A DNA stretch of 64,000 nucleotides from positions 406,001-470,000 of the forward strand of contig NZ_CP030126.1 in NCBI RefSeq assembly GCF_003568845.1. Direction: 5' to 3'. Within the stretch, counting starts at the first letter, position 1, and each line of letters begins with the position of its first letter. A program made the translations under genes and the position numbers. Below, piece by piece: positions 36,448-45,141 of the stretch. The stretch is from Indioceanicola profundi. Lineage in GTDB: Bacteria; Pseudomonadota; Alphaproteobacteria; Azospirillales; Azospirillaceae. The notes under the pieces were generated by a model. That model did not search any database. It saw nothing but the letters and a program-made list of their open reading frames with translations, and was not told where the DNA came from.

Positions 36448-37065
36448 TTGGGCACCGTGCAGACGAACCCAGCGATAAATCCCGTCCAATGCCGTCCAGC
36501 CTTCATGGGCGCTGTCCTGATTTTTCTGGTTGGAGCCGGCCCGGCGCACGGGCAGCCTGCCCGGCCGGACAGCATCGCTCCGCTGCCGCCCGCCTTCGCC
36601 GGTGAGCCCATGCAACTGCCGCCCCCTCCCGGCGCAAGCCTCCGGGAACCATGGCGGGCTGTGGCCCCTGTGACCCCGGTGGTTGCCGCCGCGGCGCCCG
36701 GTACGGACGGCGCTCCGTTGCGGGCGGCCGTGGCGGATGCCAGCCTGCGGTTTCCGGCCGGCAGCGCGACGCTTACGCCGGAGGCTGCGGTGCAACTTGA
36801 CCGGATGGCCGCCCGGCTTCTGTCCAGCCCTTCGGAGCGGCTGGAGCTGCGGGCCTATGCAGCGCCGAGCGGTCATGGGGAAGGGGAGGCGCGCCGCTTG
36901 TCCCTGGCCCGTGCCCTGGCCGTCCGCAGCTATCTCCTGGACCGCGGGGTTGAGATGCGCCGCCTGATCGTATACGCCCTGGGCAGCCGCGGGCTGGAAG
37001 CGGCGGACGAGCCCGGCCGGGTCCCGCCCGGCGCAGACCGCGTGGACATGTCCGTGACGCCGTGA
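36448..37065 (+). CDS. OmpA-fold periplasmic protein, first gene of a motor-like cluster
   Basis: A 205-residue secreted protein. A hydrophobic segment (MGAVLIFLVGAGPAHG) acts as signal peptide, a Pro/Ala-rich linker follows, then a reduced OmpA-type peptidoglycan-associating domain (about 105-205). That domain has LRFPAGSATLTPEAAVQLDRMA, RLELRAYAAPSG and RRLSLARALAVRSYLLDRGV. The start is unsure: TTG at 36448 gives an n-region with an arginine, while ATG at 36505 gives a shorter product without one. It precedes the MotA-like gene by 52 bases on the same strand. Confidence 0.65.
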   Translation: MGTVQTNPAINPVQCRPAFMGAVLIFLVGAGPAHGQPARPDSIAPLPPAFAGEPMQLPPPPGASLREPWRAVAPVTPVVAAAAPGTDGAPLRAAVADASLRFPAGSATLTPEAAVQLDRMAARLLSSPSERLELRAYAAPSGHGEGEARRLSLARALAVRSYLLDRGVEMRRLIVYALGSRGLEAADEPGRVPPGADRVDMSVTP

Positions 37066-37117
37066 GTCCAGATTGCGCAATCCTCCACGACACTTGCCCG
37101 ACAGGCAGTAGCCGAGC

Positions 37118-38320
37118 ATGACCCAAGCCAGCACAGACCGGCGCGGCCCCGCCCCCCAGGGAGAGACGGTCCCGCCCCTCTCGCGTCCGCAGCGCTATCT
37201 CACGCGCATGGCCTTGTTCCTGGTCATCGTCCTGGGCGTCGTGGCGGTGCTCCTGCCGGCCATCGAGGATGCATTCGTCGCCAATCCGGGTCTGAACGGG
37301 CTGATCCTGTTCGCGCTGATCCTCGGCATCGCCTTCATCTTCCGCCAGGTGCTGATGCTCCGGCCGGAGGTGCAGTGGCTCGAGTCCTTTCAGGCCGGTG
37401 ATCCGGACCGCGCGCCGCCCCCGCGCCTGCTGGCCCCGATGGCGCGCATGCTGGGGGAGCGGCAGGGTCGCCTGACCCTGTCGGCCGTGACCACCCGGTC
37501 CCTGCTGGACGGCGTCGGCTCGCGGTTGGACGAGAGCCGGGAAATCAGCCGCTATCTGATCGGGCTGCTGATCTTCCTGGGCCTGCTCGGCACCTTCTGG
37601 GGGCTGTTGCAGACCGTCTCCGCCGTCGGCGGCGTGATCGGCAGGCTGAACATGCAGGGCGACGATGTCGGCGCCATGTTCAGCAATTTGCAGAGCGGGC
37701 TGGAAGCGCCGCTGTCCGGCATGGGCACAGCCTTCAGCTCCTCCCTCTTCGGCCTCGCCGGTTCCCTGGTGCTGGGCTTCCTGGAATTGCAGGCGTCCCA
37801 GGCGCAGAACCGCTTCTATACCGACCTGGAGGACTGGCTGGCCGGGGCGACCCGTGTTTCCTCCGGCGTGCTGGCGGATGCGGGTGAGGGCGGCGGGTCC
37901 GTCCCGGCCTACCTCCAGGCGCTGCTGGAGACGACGGCGGAAAGCATCGAGCGGCTGCAATACACCATGGCATCCGCGGAGGATGGCCGCCGGTCCCAGA
38001 ACGCGCATCTGATGCAGCTGACGGAGAAGCTGTCGACCCTGACCGACCAGATGCGGGCGGAGCAGCATCTGATGGTGCGGCTGGCCGAGACCCAGATGGA
38101 GCTGCGGCCCATCATGGGCCGTCTGGCGGAAGTCCTGTCGGGCGGGATCAGCATCGGCATGGACGAAGCGACGCGCACCCACATCCGCAACCTGGAAATC
38201 TATACCGCCCGCCTGCTGGAGGAGGCGACGCAGGGCCGCCAGCAGACGGTGGCGGAGCTGCGCAACGAGATCAAGATCCTGGCCCGCACCATCGCCGCGC
38301 TCGGCGACGGCGAGCGGTAG
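37118..38320 (+). CDS. MotA/TolQ/ExbB-family proton channel protein
   Basis: A 400-residue inner membrane protein with four membrane segments (about 30-49, 59-80, 146-167 and 202-224). The third has FLGLLGTFWGLLQTV and the fourth MGTAFSSSLFGLAGSLVLG, the conserved pair of MotA/TolQ/ExbB channels. After residue 225 comes a 175-residue, mostly helical cytosolic tail, unlike TolQ or ExbB but reminiscent of ZorA. The next gene encodes a MotB-like partner, so the two should form a 5:2-type proton-driven complex. No flagellar or tol genes adjoin it. Its cellular role is unknown. Confidence 0.82.
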   Translation: MTQASTDRRGPAPQGETVPPLSRPQRYLTRMALFLVIVLGVVAVLLPAIEDAFVANPGLNGLILFALILGIAFIFRQVLMLRPEVQWLESFQAGDPDRAPPPRLLAPMARMLGERQGRLTLSAVTTRSLLDGVGSRLDESREISRYLIGLLIFLGLLGTFWGLLQTVSAVGGVIGRLNMQGDDVGAMFSNLQSGLEAPLSGMGTAFSSSLFGLAGSLVLGFLELQASQAQNRFYTDLEDWLAGATRVSSGVLADAGEGGGSVPAYLQALLETTAESIERLQYTMASAEDGRRSQNAHLMQLTEKLSTLTDQMRAEQHLMVRLAETQMELRPIMGRLAEVLSGGISIGMDEATRTHIRNLEIYTARLLEEATQGRQQTVAELRNEIKILARTIAALGDGER

Positions 38321-38334
38321 GGCAGGGCGCGGCC

Positions 38335-39417
38335 ATGCCAAGCTTCAGCCGCAGGTCCCAACGGGGGCAGCCGGATGTCTGGCCCGGCTGGGTGGACGCG
38401 CTGTCCAGCCTGTTGATGGTCGTCGTCTTCCTGCTCATGGTGTTCGTGCTGGCGCAGTTCTATCTGTCGAACGCGTTGCAGGGCCGCGACCGGGAACTGG
38501 CGCGGCTGAACACCCGCATCTCCGAGCTGGCCGACCTGCTGGCGCTGGAGAAGGAGGGGGCGGCCCGCCTCCAGGCCGACATTGCCCAGCTTACCGACCG
38601 CCTGCGCACCACCCTGGGCGAGCGGGAGGAATTGCGCGCCTCGCTTGGCGCGATGGCAGCCGAACGCGACCGGCTGGCCGCCCGCATCGTGGAATTGGAG
38701 GATGAGGCCGGCGACCGCGCCGCCGAGTTCGCCCAGGCGCGCGGAGCCCTGGAGGAGAGCCTTGCCGCCGAGAAGGAGGTGAGCGCCAAAGCCCGCTCCG
38801 AGATCGAGCTGCTGAACCAGCAGATCGCGGCGTTGCGGGAGCAGCTCGCCATGATTTCCGCCCAGCTTGATGCGGCGGAGGCCAAGGCGGCGGAGCAGCA
38901 GGCGCAGATCGCCGATCTGGGCCGCCGGCTGAACACGGCCCTGGCCGGAAAGGTGGCGGAGCTGGCCCGCTTCCGCTCCGAATTCTTCGGCCGCCTGCGC
39001 GAGGTGCTGGGAGAGCGGCAGGATGTCGCCATCGTGGGCGACCGCTTTGTCTTTCAGTCGGAGTTGCTGTTCGAGAGCGGCAGTGCGGAGCTGGGGCAGG
39101 CGGGCCGCGAACGGCTCGCCCAACTGGCGGTGACCCTCAAGGAGATCGGGGCGCGGTTGCCGCAGGATTTGAACTGGATTCTGCGGGTGGATGGCCACAC
39201 CGACAGCGTACCCATCCGCTCCGGGCGTTGGGCCAGTAACTGGGAGCTGTCCACGGCCCGTGCGGTCAATGTGGTGAAGTTCCTGATCGACCAGGGAATC
39301 CCGCCCGAACGGCTGGCTGCAACCGGCTTCGGCGAGTTCCAGCCGCTGGACCAGGGCACCAGCCCGGAGGCGCTGGCCCGCAACCGCCGGCTTGAGATCA
39401 AGGTGGACGCGCGCTAA
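38335..39417 (+). CDS. MotB/ZorB-like protein: membrane anchor, long coiled coil, OmpA domain
   Basis: A 360-residue partner of the preceding channel. One membrane helix (about 22-44) begins with Asp21 in GWVDALSSLLMVVVF, the position of the proton-carrying aspartate of MotB. Residues about 48-220 form a continuous coiled coil. A peptidoglycan-binding OmpA domain follows (about 235-360) with VDGHTDSVPI and NWELSTARA. The coil would extend roughly 25 nm if unbroken, enough to cross the periplasm. It follows the channel gene by 14 bases. Confidence 0.82.
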   Translation: MPSFSRRSQRGQPDVWPGWVDALSSLLMVVVFLLMVFVLAQFYLSNALQGRDRELARLNTRISELADLLALEKEGAARLQADIAQLTDRLRTTLGEREELRASLGAMAAERDRLAARIVELEDEAGDRAAEFAQARGALEESLAAEKEVSAKARSEIELLNQQIAALREQLAMISAQLDAAEAKAAEQQAQIADLGRRLNTALAGKVAELARFRSEFFGRLREVLGERQDVAIVGDRFVFQSELLFESGSAELGQAGRERLAQLAVTLKEIGARLPQDLNWILRVDGHTDSVPIRSGRWASNWELSTARAVNVVKFLIDQGIPPERLAATGFGEFQPLDQGTSPEALARNRRLEIKVDAR

Positions 39418-39494
39418 CCGGCCATCCCAAGACGTCGCCACCGCATCCGCGGCTTGGCGTTCGCTCCTTCCGTCTGGGTCGAGCTGAGAAGGCC

Positions 39495-40469
39495 CTACCG
39501 CCACACCCCGGCCAGTTCCACCTCTTCCCCGCCCATTCCACGCTTGAAGGATGTCACGCCGGGCGCTTGATCGGGCAGCAGCCCGCCCAGGTCCAGCCAG
39601 TGGCGGCCCTGGGCTTTCAGCTCCAGGGCGGCGCGCCAGAGCAGCAGATTATGCGCGCGGGTGCGGCGGCCGATCTCGCCGGTCCAGCCGACCTGATAGG
39701 TCGCGGCCAGCCCGTGACCCAGCATCAGGATGCCAGCCGCGTCCTGCCCGTCCTTGGTTGCCCGCATCACCAGGATGTCGCCGTCCTTGTGCATGGCTGT
39801 GCGCAGGCGGGTCAGGAGGGCGGGCGAGGGGCCGCGGTAACCCTTGGCAGCCTTGTCGGCCATGTATCTTTCCGTCAGCCAGGGCAGGAGGCTGGAACCG
39901 TCCCGGTCGGTCTCCACCGTCAGCCCGACACGTTCGGCCTGATTGAGGGCATTGCGCCACTTCTGCGCCAGGCCGGCGCGCAGCTCAGCCTCGGTGCGGG
40001 ACAGATCCAGCCAGACGGTGCGGTACCCCGGCCCCTTGTCCCGCCGCCATCCGGCCCAGCGCAACATGGCTTCGGTTTCTTCTCCCGCCGGCAACTCCGG
40101 CACGATGGCGGTCCAGCGCAGCAGGCCCGTGGGGTAGGCCTGACGCAGGACCTGCATCACGCTGGCGAGCACGGCGGATTTCGCCGCCTCCGGCCGGATC
40201 AGCGGGCCGCGGTGCAACCTCGCCACGCGGACGGCGCCCAGAAACCTCTTCTCCATCATCACGATCAGCCCGATAGGCTGATCCTCCAGTTCGATTACGC
40301 CCAGGCGCGGGCTCCATTTCTCGGTCGTGAGCATGGCGGCCGCATAGCCGAATCCCTGTGTCAGCGTGCTTCGTGGCGTCAGCTTCATCAGCCGGTACCA
40401 TTCGGGCACACTGCCCACATCCCAGACGATGCGGATGGAAGGGGAACGGGAGGAGGAGGGAGTCGACAT
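39495..40469 (-). CDS. FemAB/GNAT-type aminoacyl- or acyltransferase
   Basis: A 324-residue protein of the FemAB-like peptidoglycan-bridge/GNAT fold. The first GNAT-like half carries WSPRLGVIELEDQPIGLIVMM. The second half has KWRNALNQAERVGL, the RYMADKAAKGYRG stretch and the closing LDLGGLLPDQAPGVTSFKRGMGGEEVEL, typical of FemAB relatives. The start at 40469 is chosen because the longer frame would run into the divergent epmA start; no good ribosome binding site is visible. It converges on the motor-like cluster, so a cell-wall link is possible but unproven. Confidence 0.7.
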   Translation of the reverse strand: MSTPSSSRSPSIRIVWDVGSVPEWYRLMKLTPRSTLTQGFGYAAAMLTTEKWSPRLGVIELEDQPIGLIVMMEKRFLGAVRVARLHRGPLIRPEAAKSAVLASVMQVLRQAYPTGLLRWTAIVPELPAGEETEAMLRWAGWRRDKGPGYRTVWLDLSRTEAELRAGLAQKWRNALNQAERVGLTVETDRDGSSLLPWLTERYMADKAAKGYRGPSPALLTRLRTAMHKDGDILVMRATKDGQDAAGILMLGHGLAATYQVGWTGEIGRRTRAHNLLLWRAALELKAQGRHWLDLGGLLPDQAPGVTSFKRGMGGEEVELAGVWR

Positions 40470-40534
40470 GGATGCGTCAGGCTGCGTATGGATGCACTCT
40501 GCCCGCGCGCCCCGCTGCTTGTCGAGTTCCGACC

Positions 40535-41587
40535 ATGTCCGCACCGCCCCGCCTGCCCTGGTGGCATCCCGAAGCCTTCGCCCGCCGCCGGCCCCATCTG
40601 CGTACCCGCGGCGCCGTGACCCGGGCCATGCGCGCCTGGTTCGAGGGAGAGGGGTTCGCGGAGGTGGAAACGCCGGCGCTCCAGATATCCCCCGGCCTGG
40701 AGGTGCATCTCCAGGCCTTCGCGACGGAACTGGTGGGACCGCATCCCGACGACAGGATGCGCCTGCACCTGCATACCAGCCCGGAATTCGCCATGAAGAA
40801 GCTGCTGGCGGCGGGGGAGCCGCGCATCTTCCAACTGGCCCATGTCTACCGGAACGGTGAGCGGTCGCCGACGCATCATCCGGAGTTCACCATGCTGGAA
40901 TGGTACCGGGCCGGGGCCGGCTACCATGAGCTGATGGTGGACTGCATCGCGCTGACCCGTGCCGCCTGCAGCACCGCCGGCGCGGACATGCTGCGCTGGA
41001 AAGGCCATGCCGCCGACCCTTTCGGCGAGTGGGAGGTATTGAGCGTCCAGGACGCCTTCCTCCGTCATGCCGGGGTGGACCTGCTGGCGACCGCTCCCGA
41101 CCCGCTGAAGCCTGACCGGACCCTGCTGGCGGCGGAGGCGGAGCGCATCGGCATCCGCACCGCAGAGAGCGACACATGGGAGGATTTGTTCTTCCGCATC
41201 AGCCTGGAGCGGATCGAACCCTTCCTCGGCTTCGGCAGGCCGACCTTCCTGACCGACTATCCCGTCTCCATGGCCGCCCTGGCCCGTGCCAAGCCGGAGG
41301 ACCCGCGGGTCGCCGAGCGGTTCGAGCTTTATGCCTGCGGCGTCGAGCTGGCCAATGCGTTTGGCGAACTCACCGATCCGCAGGTCCAGCGCCGCCGGTT
41401 CGAGGCCGATATGGCGGAGAAGGAGCGGCTCTATGGGGAGCGCTATCCGCTGGATGAGGAGTTCCTGGAAGCCCTTTCCCTGATGCCCGACAGCGCCGGG
41501 ATCGCTCTGGGCTTCGACCGGCTGGTGATGCTGGTCGCCGGGGCGGAGCGGATCGAGGACGTGCTCTGGGCGCCGGTGGCGGGATAG
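40535..41587 (+). CDS. epmA: Elongation factor P lysyltransferase EpmA (GenX/PoxA)
   Basis: Class II lysyl-tRNA synthetase-like enzyme that attaches beta-lysine to EF-P, which relieves stalling at polyproline. The 350-residue protein lacks the anticodon-binding domain and shows motif 2 (HVYRNGERSPTHHPEFTMLEWY region, about residues 106-127) and motif 3 (ALGFDRLVMLV). ATG 40535 (MSAPPRLPWWHPEAFARRRP) gives the family's N-terminus. Neither efp nor epmB is in the window. Confidence 0.92.
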   Translation: MSAPPRLPWWHPEAFARRRPHLRTRGAVTRAMRAWFEGEGFAEVETPALQISPGLEVHLQAFATELVGPHPDDRMRLHLHTSPEFAMKKLLAAGEPRIFQLAHVYRNGERSPTHHPEFTMLEWYRAGAGYHELMVDCIALTRAACSTAGADMLRWKGHAADPFGEWEVLSVQDAFLRHAGVDLLATAPDPLKPDRTLLAAEAERIGIRTAESDTWEDLFFRISLERIEPFLGFGRPTFLTDYPVSMAALARAKPEDPRVAERFELYACGVELANAFGELTDPQVQRRRFEADMAEKERLYGERYPLDEEFLEALSLMPDSAGIALGFDRLVMLVAGAERIEDVLWAPVAG

Positions 41588-41709
41588 CCCTTTTCGAACT
41601 ATAGGAGTAGCCACTCGATCCCTGTGGCAGTTCTGCCGCTACCCATGATAAAGAGTTGTTTACCAAGCCCGGACAGCATGAATTCGGGAATAGGGGCGGG
41701 GGAGAAGCG

Positions 41710-42963
41710 GTGGGGCTGGGCAGCAGGCTCATGTGGCGGCGTTTTCTCGGCCGTCTCGACGTCCGATCCAAGTCGGACGGAGCCATTGCATTCTGCGCAC
41801 GGGCGCAGATCAGCGGCGGCGCTACCCAGGGTCTGGTCGCAGTGCTCACCTGCATCATCTTCTGGGAGGGGGGAGACGGCCCTCTCCTGCTGGGATGGAC
41901 CCTTGCCGTCACCGTGATGTCGCTGTTCCGCTCCCTGTCCTCCGTCTGGCTGCTGCGGAACATGGGGAACCGTCGGTCGGCGGGCATATGGGGCCGCGCC
42001 AACGAGGTGAATTTCCTGTTCCAAGGGATGGCCTGGGCATCGCTGGCCTGGATGCCCTATGACGGCCAGGATTTCGGCGCCCTGTTCCTGGTGTTCTTCA
42101 TCCCCATGGGGATCGTGGCGGCGGCCACCCACAATCTCAGCGCTCTGCCGCTCGGCCTTGCGGCGCTGTCCTATCCCATCGCCATCAGCCACTTCTTCGG
42201 CGGATTGTTCCTTCTTGGCGGGCCGACCGGCCTGCTACTGGCCATCTGCGCGGTGATCTACATCGTCGTGACCACGGCTGGCGCGCATATGAGCAACGCC
42301 ACTCTGGTGAACGAATGCCGGCTGACCCGTATCAACAACTTCATCGCCGCCCGCTCCCGCGCCACGGTGCAGGAACTGCGCGAGGTGCAGAGCCGGCTGA
42401 TGGAGGCGAACCGCCGGCTGGAGCAGCTGGCGAGCCACGATCCGCTGACCGGCCTTGCCAACCGCCGCGCGCTGATGGAGCGGCTGGAGCAGGAGCGGGC
42501 GCGGTCCAGCCGGACGGGCAGCGGCTTCAGCCTGCTGCTGATCGACCTCGACCACTTCAAGGCGGTGAATGACGGCAACGGCCATCAGGTCGGCGATGCG
42601 GTGCTGGAGGAAGCGGCGCGGCGCATCTCCGAAGGACTCCGCGCCAGCGATCTGGCCGCCCGCCATGGCGGGGAGGAGTTCGCCGTTCTGCTGGCCGAAA
42701 CAGGGTTGGCCGACGCGGTGACGGTGGCCGAACGTATCCGCGCCCGCTTGCGGGACGGGTCGATCCAGGTCTGCGACAGCTCCGTCCACATCACCGGCAG
42801 CATCGGCGTGGCCGCCTGGCAGGGAGATCGCGACCGGGTGGACGCCATCATGTCCCGTGCCGATCAGGCGCTCTACGCCGCAAAGGCGCTGGGCCGCGAC
42901 CGGGTGGAGCTGGCCGAAGCCCCTGCGATAATGCCCCGGCAGATCCTGGCTTCCAGCCCCTGA
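41710..42963 (+). CDS. Membrane-bound diguanylate cyclase (GGEEF)
   Basis: Makes the second messenger cyclic di-GMP. About six membrane segments fill the first 200 residues, and a short coiled coil (QELREVQSRLMEANRRLEQL) links them to the GGDEF domain. That domain has SHDPLTGLANRRAL, IDLDHFKAVNDGNGHQVGD and the active site RHGGEEFAVLL. The product-inhibition site RxxD (RASD) lies five residues before it. GGGGAGAAGC before GTG 41710 supports this start (417 residues); ATG 41731 or TTG 41656 are alternatives. The sensed signal is unknown. Confidence 0.88.
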   Translation: MGLGSRLMWRRFLGRLDVRSKSDGAIAFCARAQISGGATQGLVAVLTCIIFWEGGDGPLLLGWTLAVTVMSLFRSLSSVWLLRNMGNRRSAGIWGRANEVNFLFQGMAWASLAWMPYDGQDFGALFLVFFIPMGIVAAATHNLSALPLGLAALSYPIAISHFFGGLFLLGGPTGLLLAICAVIYIVVTTAGAHMSNATLVNECRLTRINNFIAARSRATVQELREVQSRLMEANRRLEQLASHDPLTGLANRRALMERLEQERARSSRTGSGFSLLLIDLDHFKAVNDGNGHQVGDAVLEEAARRISEGLRASDLAARHGGEEFAVLLAETGLADAVTVAERIRARLRDGSIQVCDSSVHITGSIGVAAWQGDRDRVDAIMSRADQALYAAKALGRDRVELAEAPAIMPRQILASSP

Positions 42964-43041
42964 CACACTTCCGCCCATGGCGGGGAACCCGCGAAACGGG
43001 GGCCTGTTGAGCCTGTCCGTTTCCTTGAGGTTTTGCCTGCC

Positions 43042-45126
43042 ATGGCCCGTGTTCTACGCTGGGTCGCGATCATCTTCTCCGGGCTGGTTGTGCTCGCGGT
43101 CGCGGCATTCTTCATGATCGACTGGAACCGGGCCGGGGACTGGGCCGCGGATCGCCTGACCCAGATGACCGGCCGCGAGTTCGCCATCAATGGCGATGTG
43201 GATATCGACTGGTCCTGGTCGCCCCGGATCACTGTCAACGACATCACCATCGCCAACGAGCCGTGGGGGACGGAACCCCTGATGGCCGCGATCCAGCGGG
43301 TGGAGGCGGTGGTGCGCATCCCGCCCCTGCTGCGTGGCCGGCTGGAACTGCCGGAAGTCTCGGTGACCCGGCCCCAGGTGCTGCTGGAGATGAACGAGCA
43401 GGGGGAGGGCAACTGGAACCTGAACAGCGCCCCTGCCGAAGCCGCCACCCCGACGGAGCGGGAAGATGTGCCGGTCCTGGGCCGGCTGGTCATCGCGGAT
43501 GGCGAGCTGACATTCCGCGATCCCACGAAGGACGTGAATGTCACCAGTCGCGTGGACACGGTGGGCCAGGGCGGTGACGGCGAAGGCAATATGAACATCA
43601 AGGGCGAGGGCACGCTGGCCGGCAAACCCCTGCGGGTGGAGCTGACCGCCGGCCCCATCCTGATGCTGCGTGAGACGGAGGAGCCCTATCCCGTCGACCT
43701 GCGCGTAGAGGCGGGCGGCACCAAGGTGGCCCTGGTGGGCACCTTCAAGGAGCCGGTCCAGCTCCAGGGCGCCGATCTGAAGCTGGACCTGTCGGGTCCG
43801 AATCTGGCAGAGATCTTCCCGCTGTTCGGCATCCCGACCCCGGTGACGGATGCCTACAGCCTCGCCGGCCAGGTCCGGCGCGAGGGCAATCTTTGGCAGG
43901 TGGAGAATCTGGCCGGCAAGGTGGGGCAGAGCGACCTGTCCGGCTGGATGAGCCTGGAACCGAAGGAGCCGCGTCCTCTCATCCGCGCCGAGCTGGCTTC
44001 GAACACGCTGCGGCTGGAGGACCTTGGCGGTCTCGTCGGCGTCTCGCCCGGCGACCATGCCAAGCAGGGGGAGCCGCCTGCGGCCGACAACAAACTGCTG
44101 CCCGACATGCCGATCGAGACAGAACGGCTGAAGGCCGCCGACATGGATGTGAGCTACAAGGGCGGCGACGTACAGGTCCCTGTTCTGCCCCTGCGGGAGG
44201 TGGCGTTCCGTCTGAGACTGGAGAACGGGCGCGCCATCATGGACCCGCTACAGCTCCAGGCGGAAATCGGACGTATCGCCGGGCGCGCCATGCTGGACGG
44301 CAGCGGGGAGATACCCGTAGCCGACTTCGACATCAACATCAGCGGCGTCGGGCTGAAGCCCTTCTTCGCCGGCACGCGGTTCGAGAACGACACCGAAGGC
44401 ACCGTGGTCGGACGTGTCCGTCTCAAGGGCCAGGGCGAATCCCTGGCGGCCATCCTGGGCCAGTCGAATGGCGAGATGGCCATGGTGATCGACAGCGGCC
44501 GGATGAGCAGCCTGCTGATCGAGGCGGCCGGCGTGGATATCGCCGAGGCGCTGGCCGATCTGATCGGCGACGACGAGGCGGTGCCCATCCGTTGCGGCGT
44601 CTGGGACATGGGGGTGAAGCAGGGCGTGATGCAGTCCCGCGCCTTCGTGCTTGACACCGAGGATACGAATATCGGCGGCAACCTGACCCTGAACCTGAAG
44701 TCGGAGGAGATCGACGCCCGCATCCTGGCGGAGCCCAAGGATGCCAGCCCGCTGGCCGCGCGCGTCCCTGTCACCGTGGGCGGAACCCTGACCTCTCCCA
44801 AGATCGGGGTGGAGGCGGAGGGTCTGGCCGCCCGTGGCGCGGCCGCCGTGGTGTTGGGCGTCGTCGCGACTCCGCTGGCAGCCGTGCTGCCCTTCATCGA
44901 TACCGGCGGCGGGGAGAACAGCCCCTGCGGGACCCTGATCCGCGAGGCGAAGAAGCCTGGCGCCGACGGCAGCCCGACCGGGAATGCCGGAGCCAGCGAG
45001 AAGGAGCAGGAAAGCGCCGATACGGATGAGGGCGGTGAAGAGAGCGGGAATAACGAGGACAGCGGAAACGAGGAGGACAGCGGGAACAGCGACGACAACA
45101 GCGGGAATGACGGGGAGGAGAATTGA
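43042..45126 (+). CDS. AsmA-family envelope protein
   Basis: A 694-residue protein anchored by one N-terminal membrane segment (about residues 6-28). It has the AsmA domain signature TGREFAINGDVDIDWSWSPRITVNDITIANEPWG and a C-terminal AsmA repeat with GQGESLAAILGQSNGEMAMVIDSGRMSSLLIEAAGVDIAEAL. Family members are thought to form lipid-transfer bridges or influence outer membrane assembly. The last 40 residues are an acidic Glu/Asp/Ser/Gly/Asn tail. I start at ATG 43042, after GAGG; a TTG three codons earlier is possible. Confidence 0.85.
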   Translation: MARVLRWVAIIFSGLVVLAVAAFFMIDWNRAGDWAADRLTQMTGREFAINGDVDIDWSWSPRITVNDITIANEPWGTEPLMAAIQRVEAVVRIPPLLRGRLELPEVSVTRPQVLLEMNEQGEGNWNLNSAPAEAATPTEREDVPVLGRLVIADGELTFRDPTKDVNVTSRVDTVGQGGDGEGNMNIKGEGTLAGKPLRVELTAGPILMLRETEEPYPVDLRVEAGGTKVALVGTFKEPVQLQGADLKLDLSGPNLAEIFPLFGIPTPVTDAYSLAGQVRREGNLWQVENLAGKVGQSDLSGWMSLEPKEPRPLIRAELASNTLRLEDLGGLVGVSPGDHAKQGEPPAADNKLLPDMPIETERLKAADMDVSYKGGDVQVPVLPLREVAFRLRLENGRAIMDPLQLQAEIGRIAGRAMLDGSGEIPVADFDINISGVGLKPFFAGTRFENDTEGTVVGRVRLKGQGESLAAILGQSNGEMAMVIDSGRMSSLLIEAAGVDIAEALADLIGDDEAVPIRCGVWDMGVKQGVMQSRAFVLDTEDTNIGGNLTLNLKSEEIDARILAEPKDASPLAARVPVTVGGTLTSPKIGVEAEGLAARGAAAVVLGVVATPLAAVLPFIDTGGGENSPCGTLIREAKKPGADGSPTGNAGASEKEQESADTDEGGEESGNNEDSGNEEDSGNSDDNSGNDGEEN

Positions 45127-45141
45127 GCCGACCCTGCCGCC

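Noticed and set aside
36448..40469. Complete Zorya defence system
   Set aside because: ZorA- and ZorB-like proteins are present, but no ZorC, ZorD or ZorE homologue or other defence gene adjoins them.
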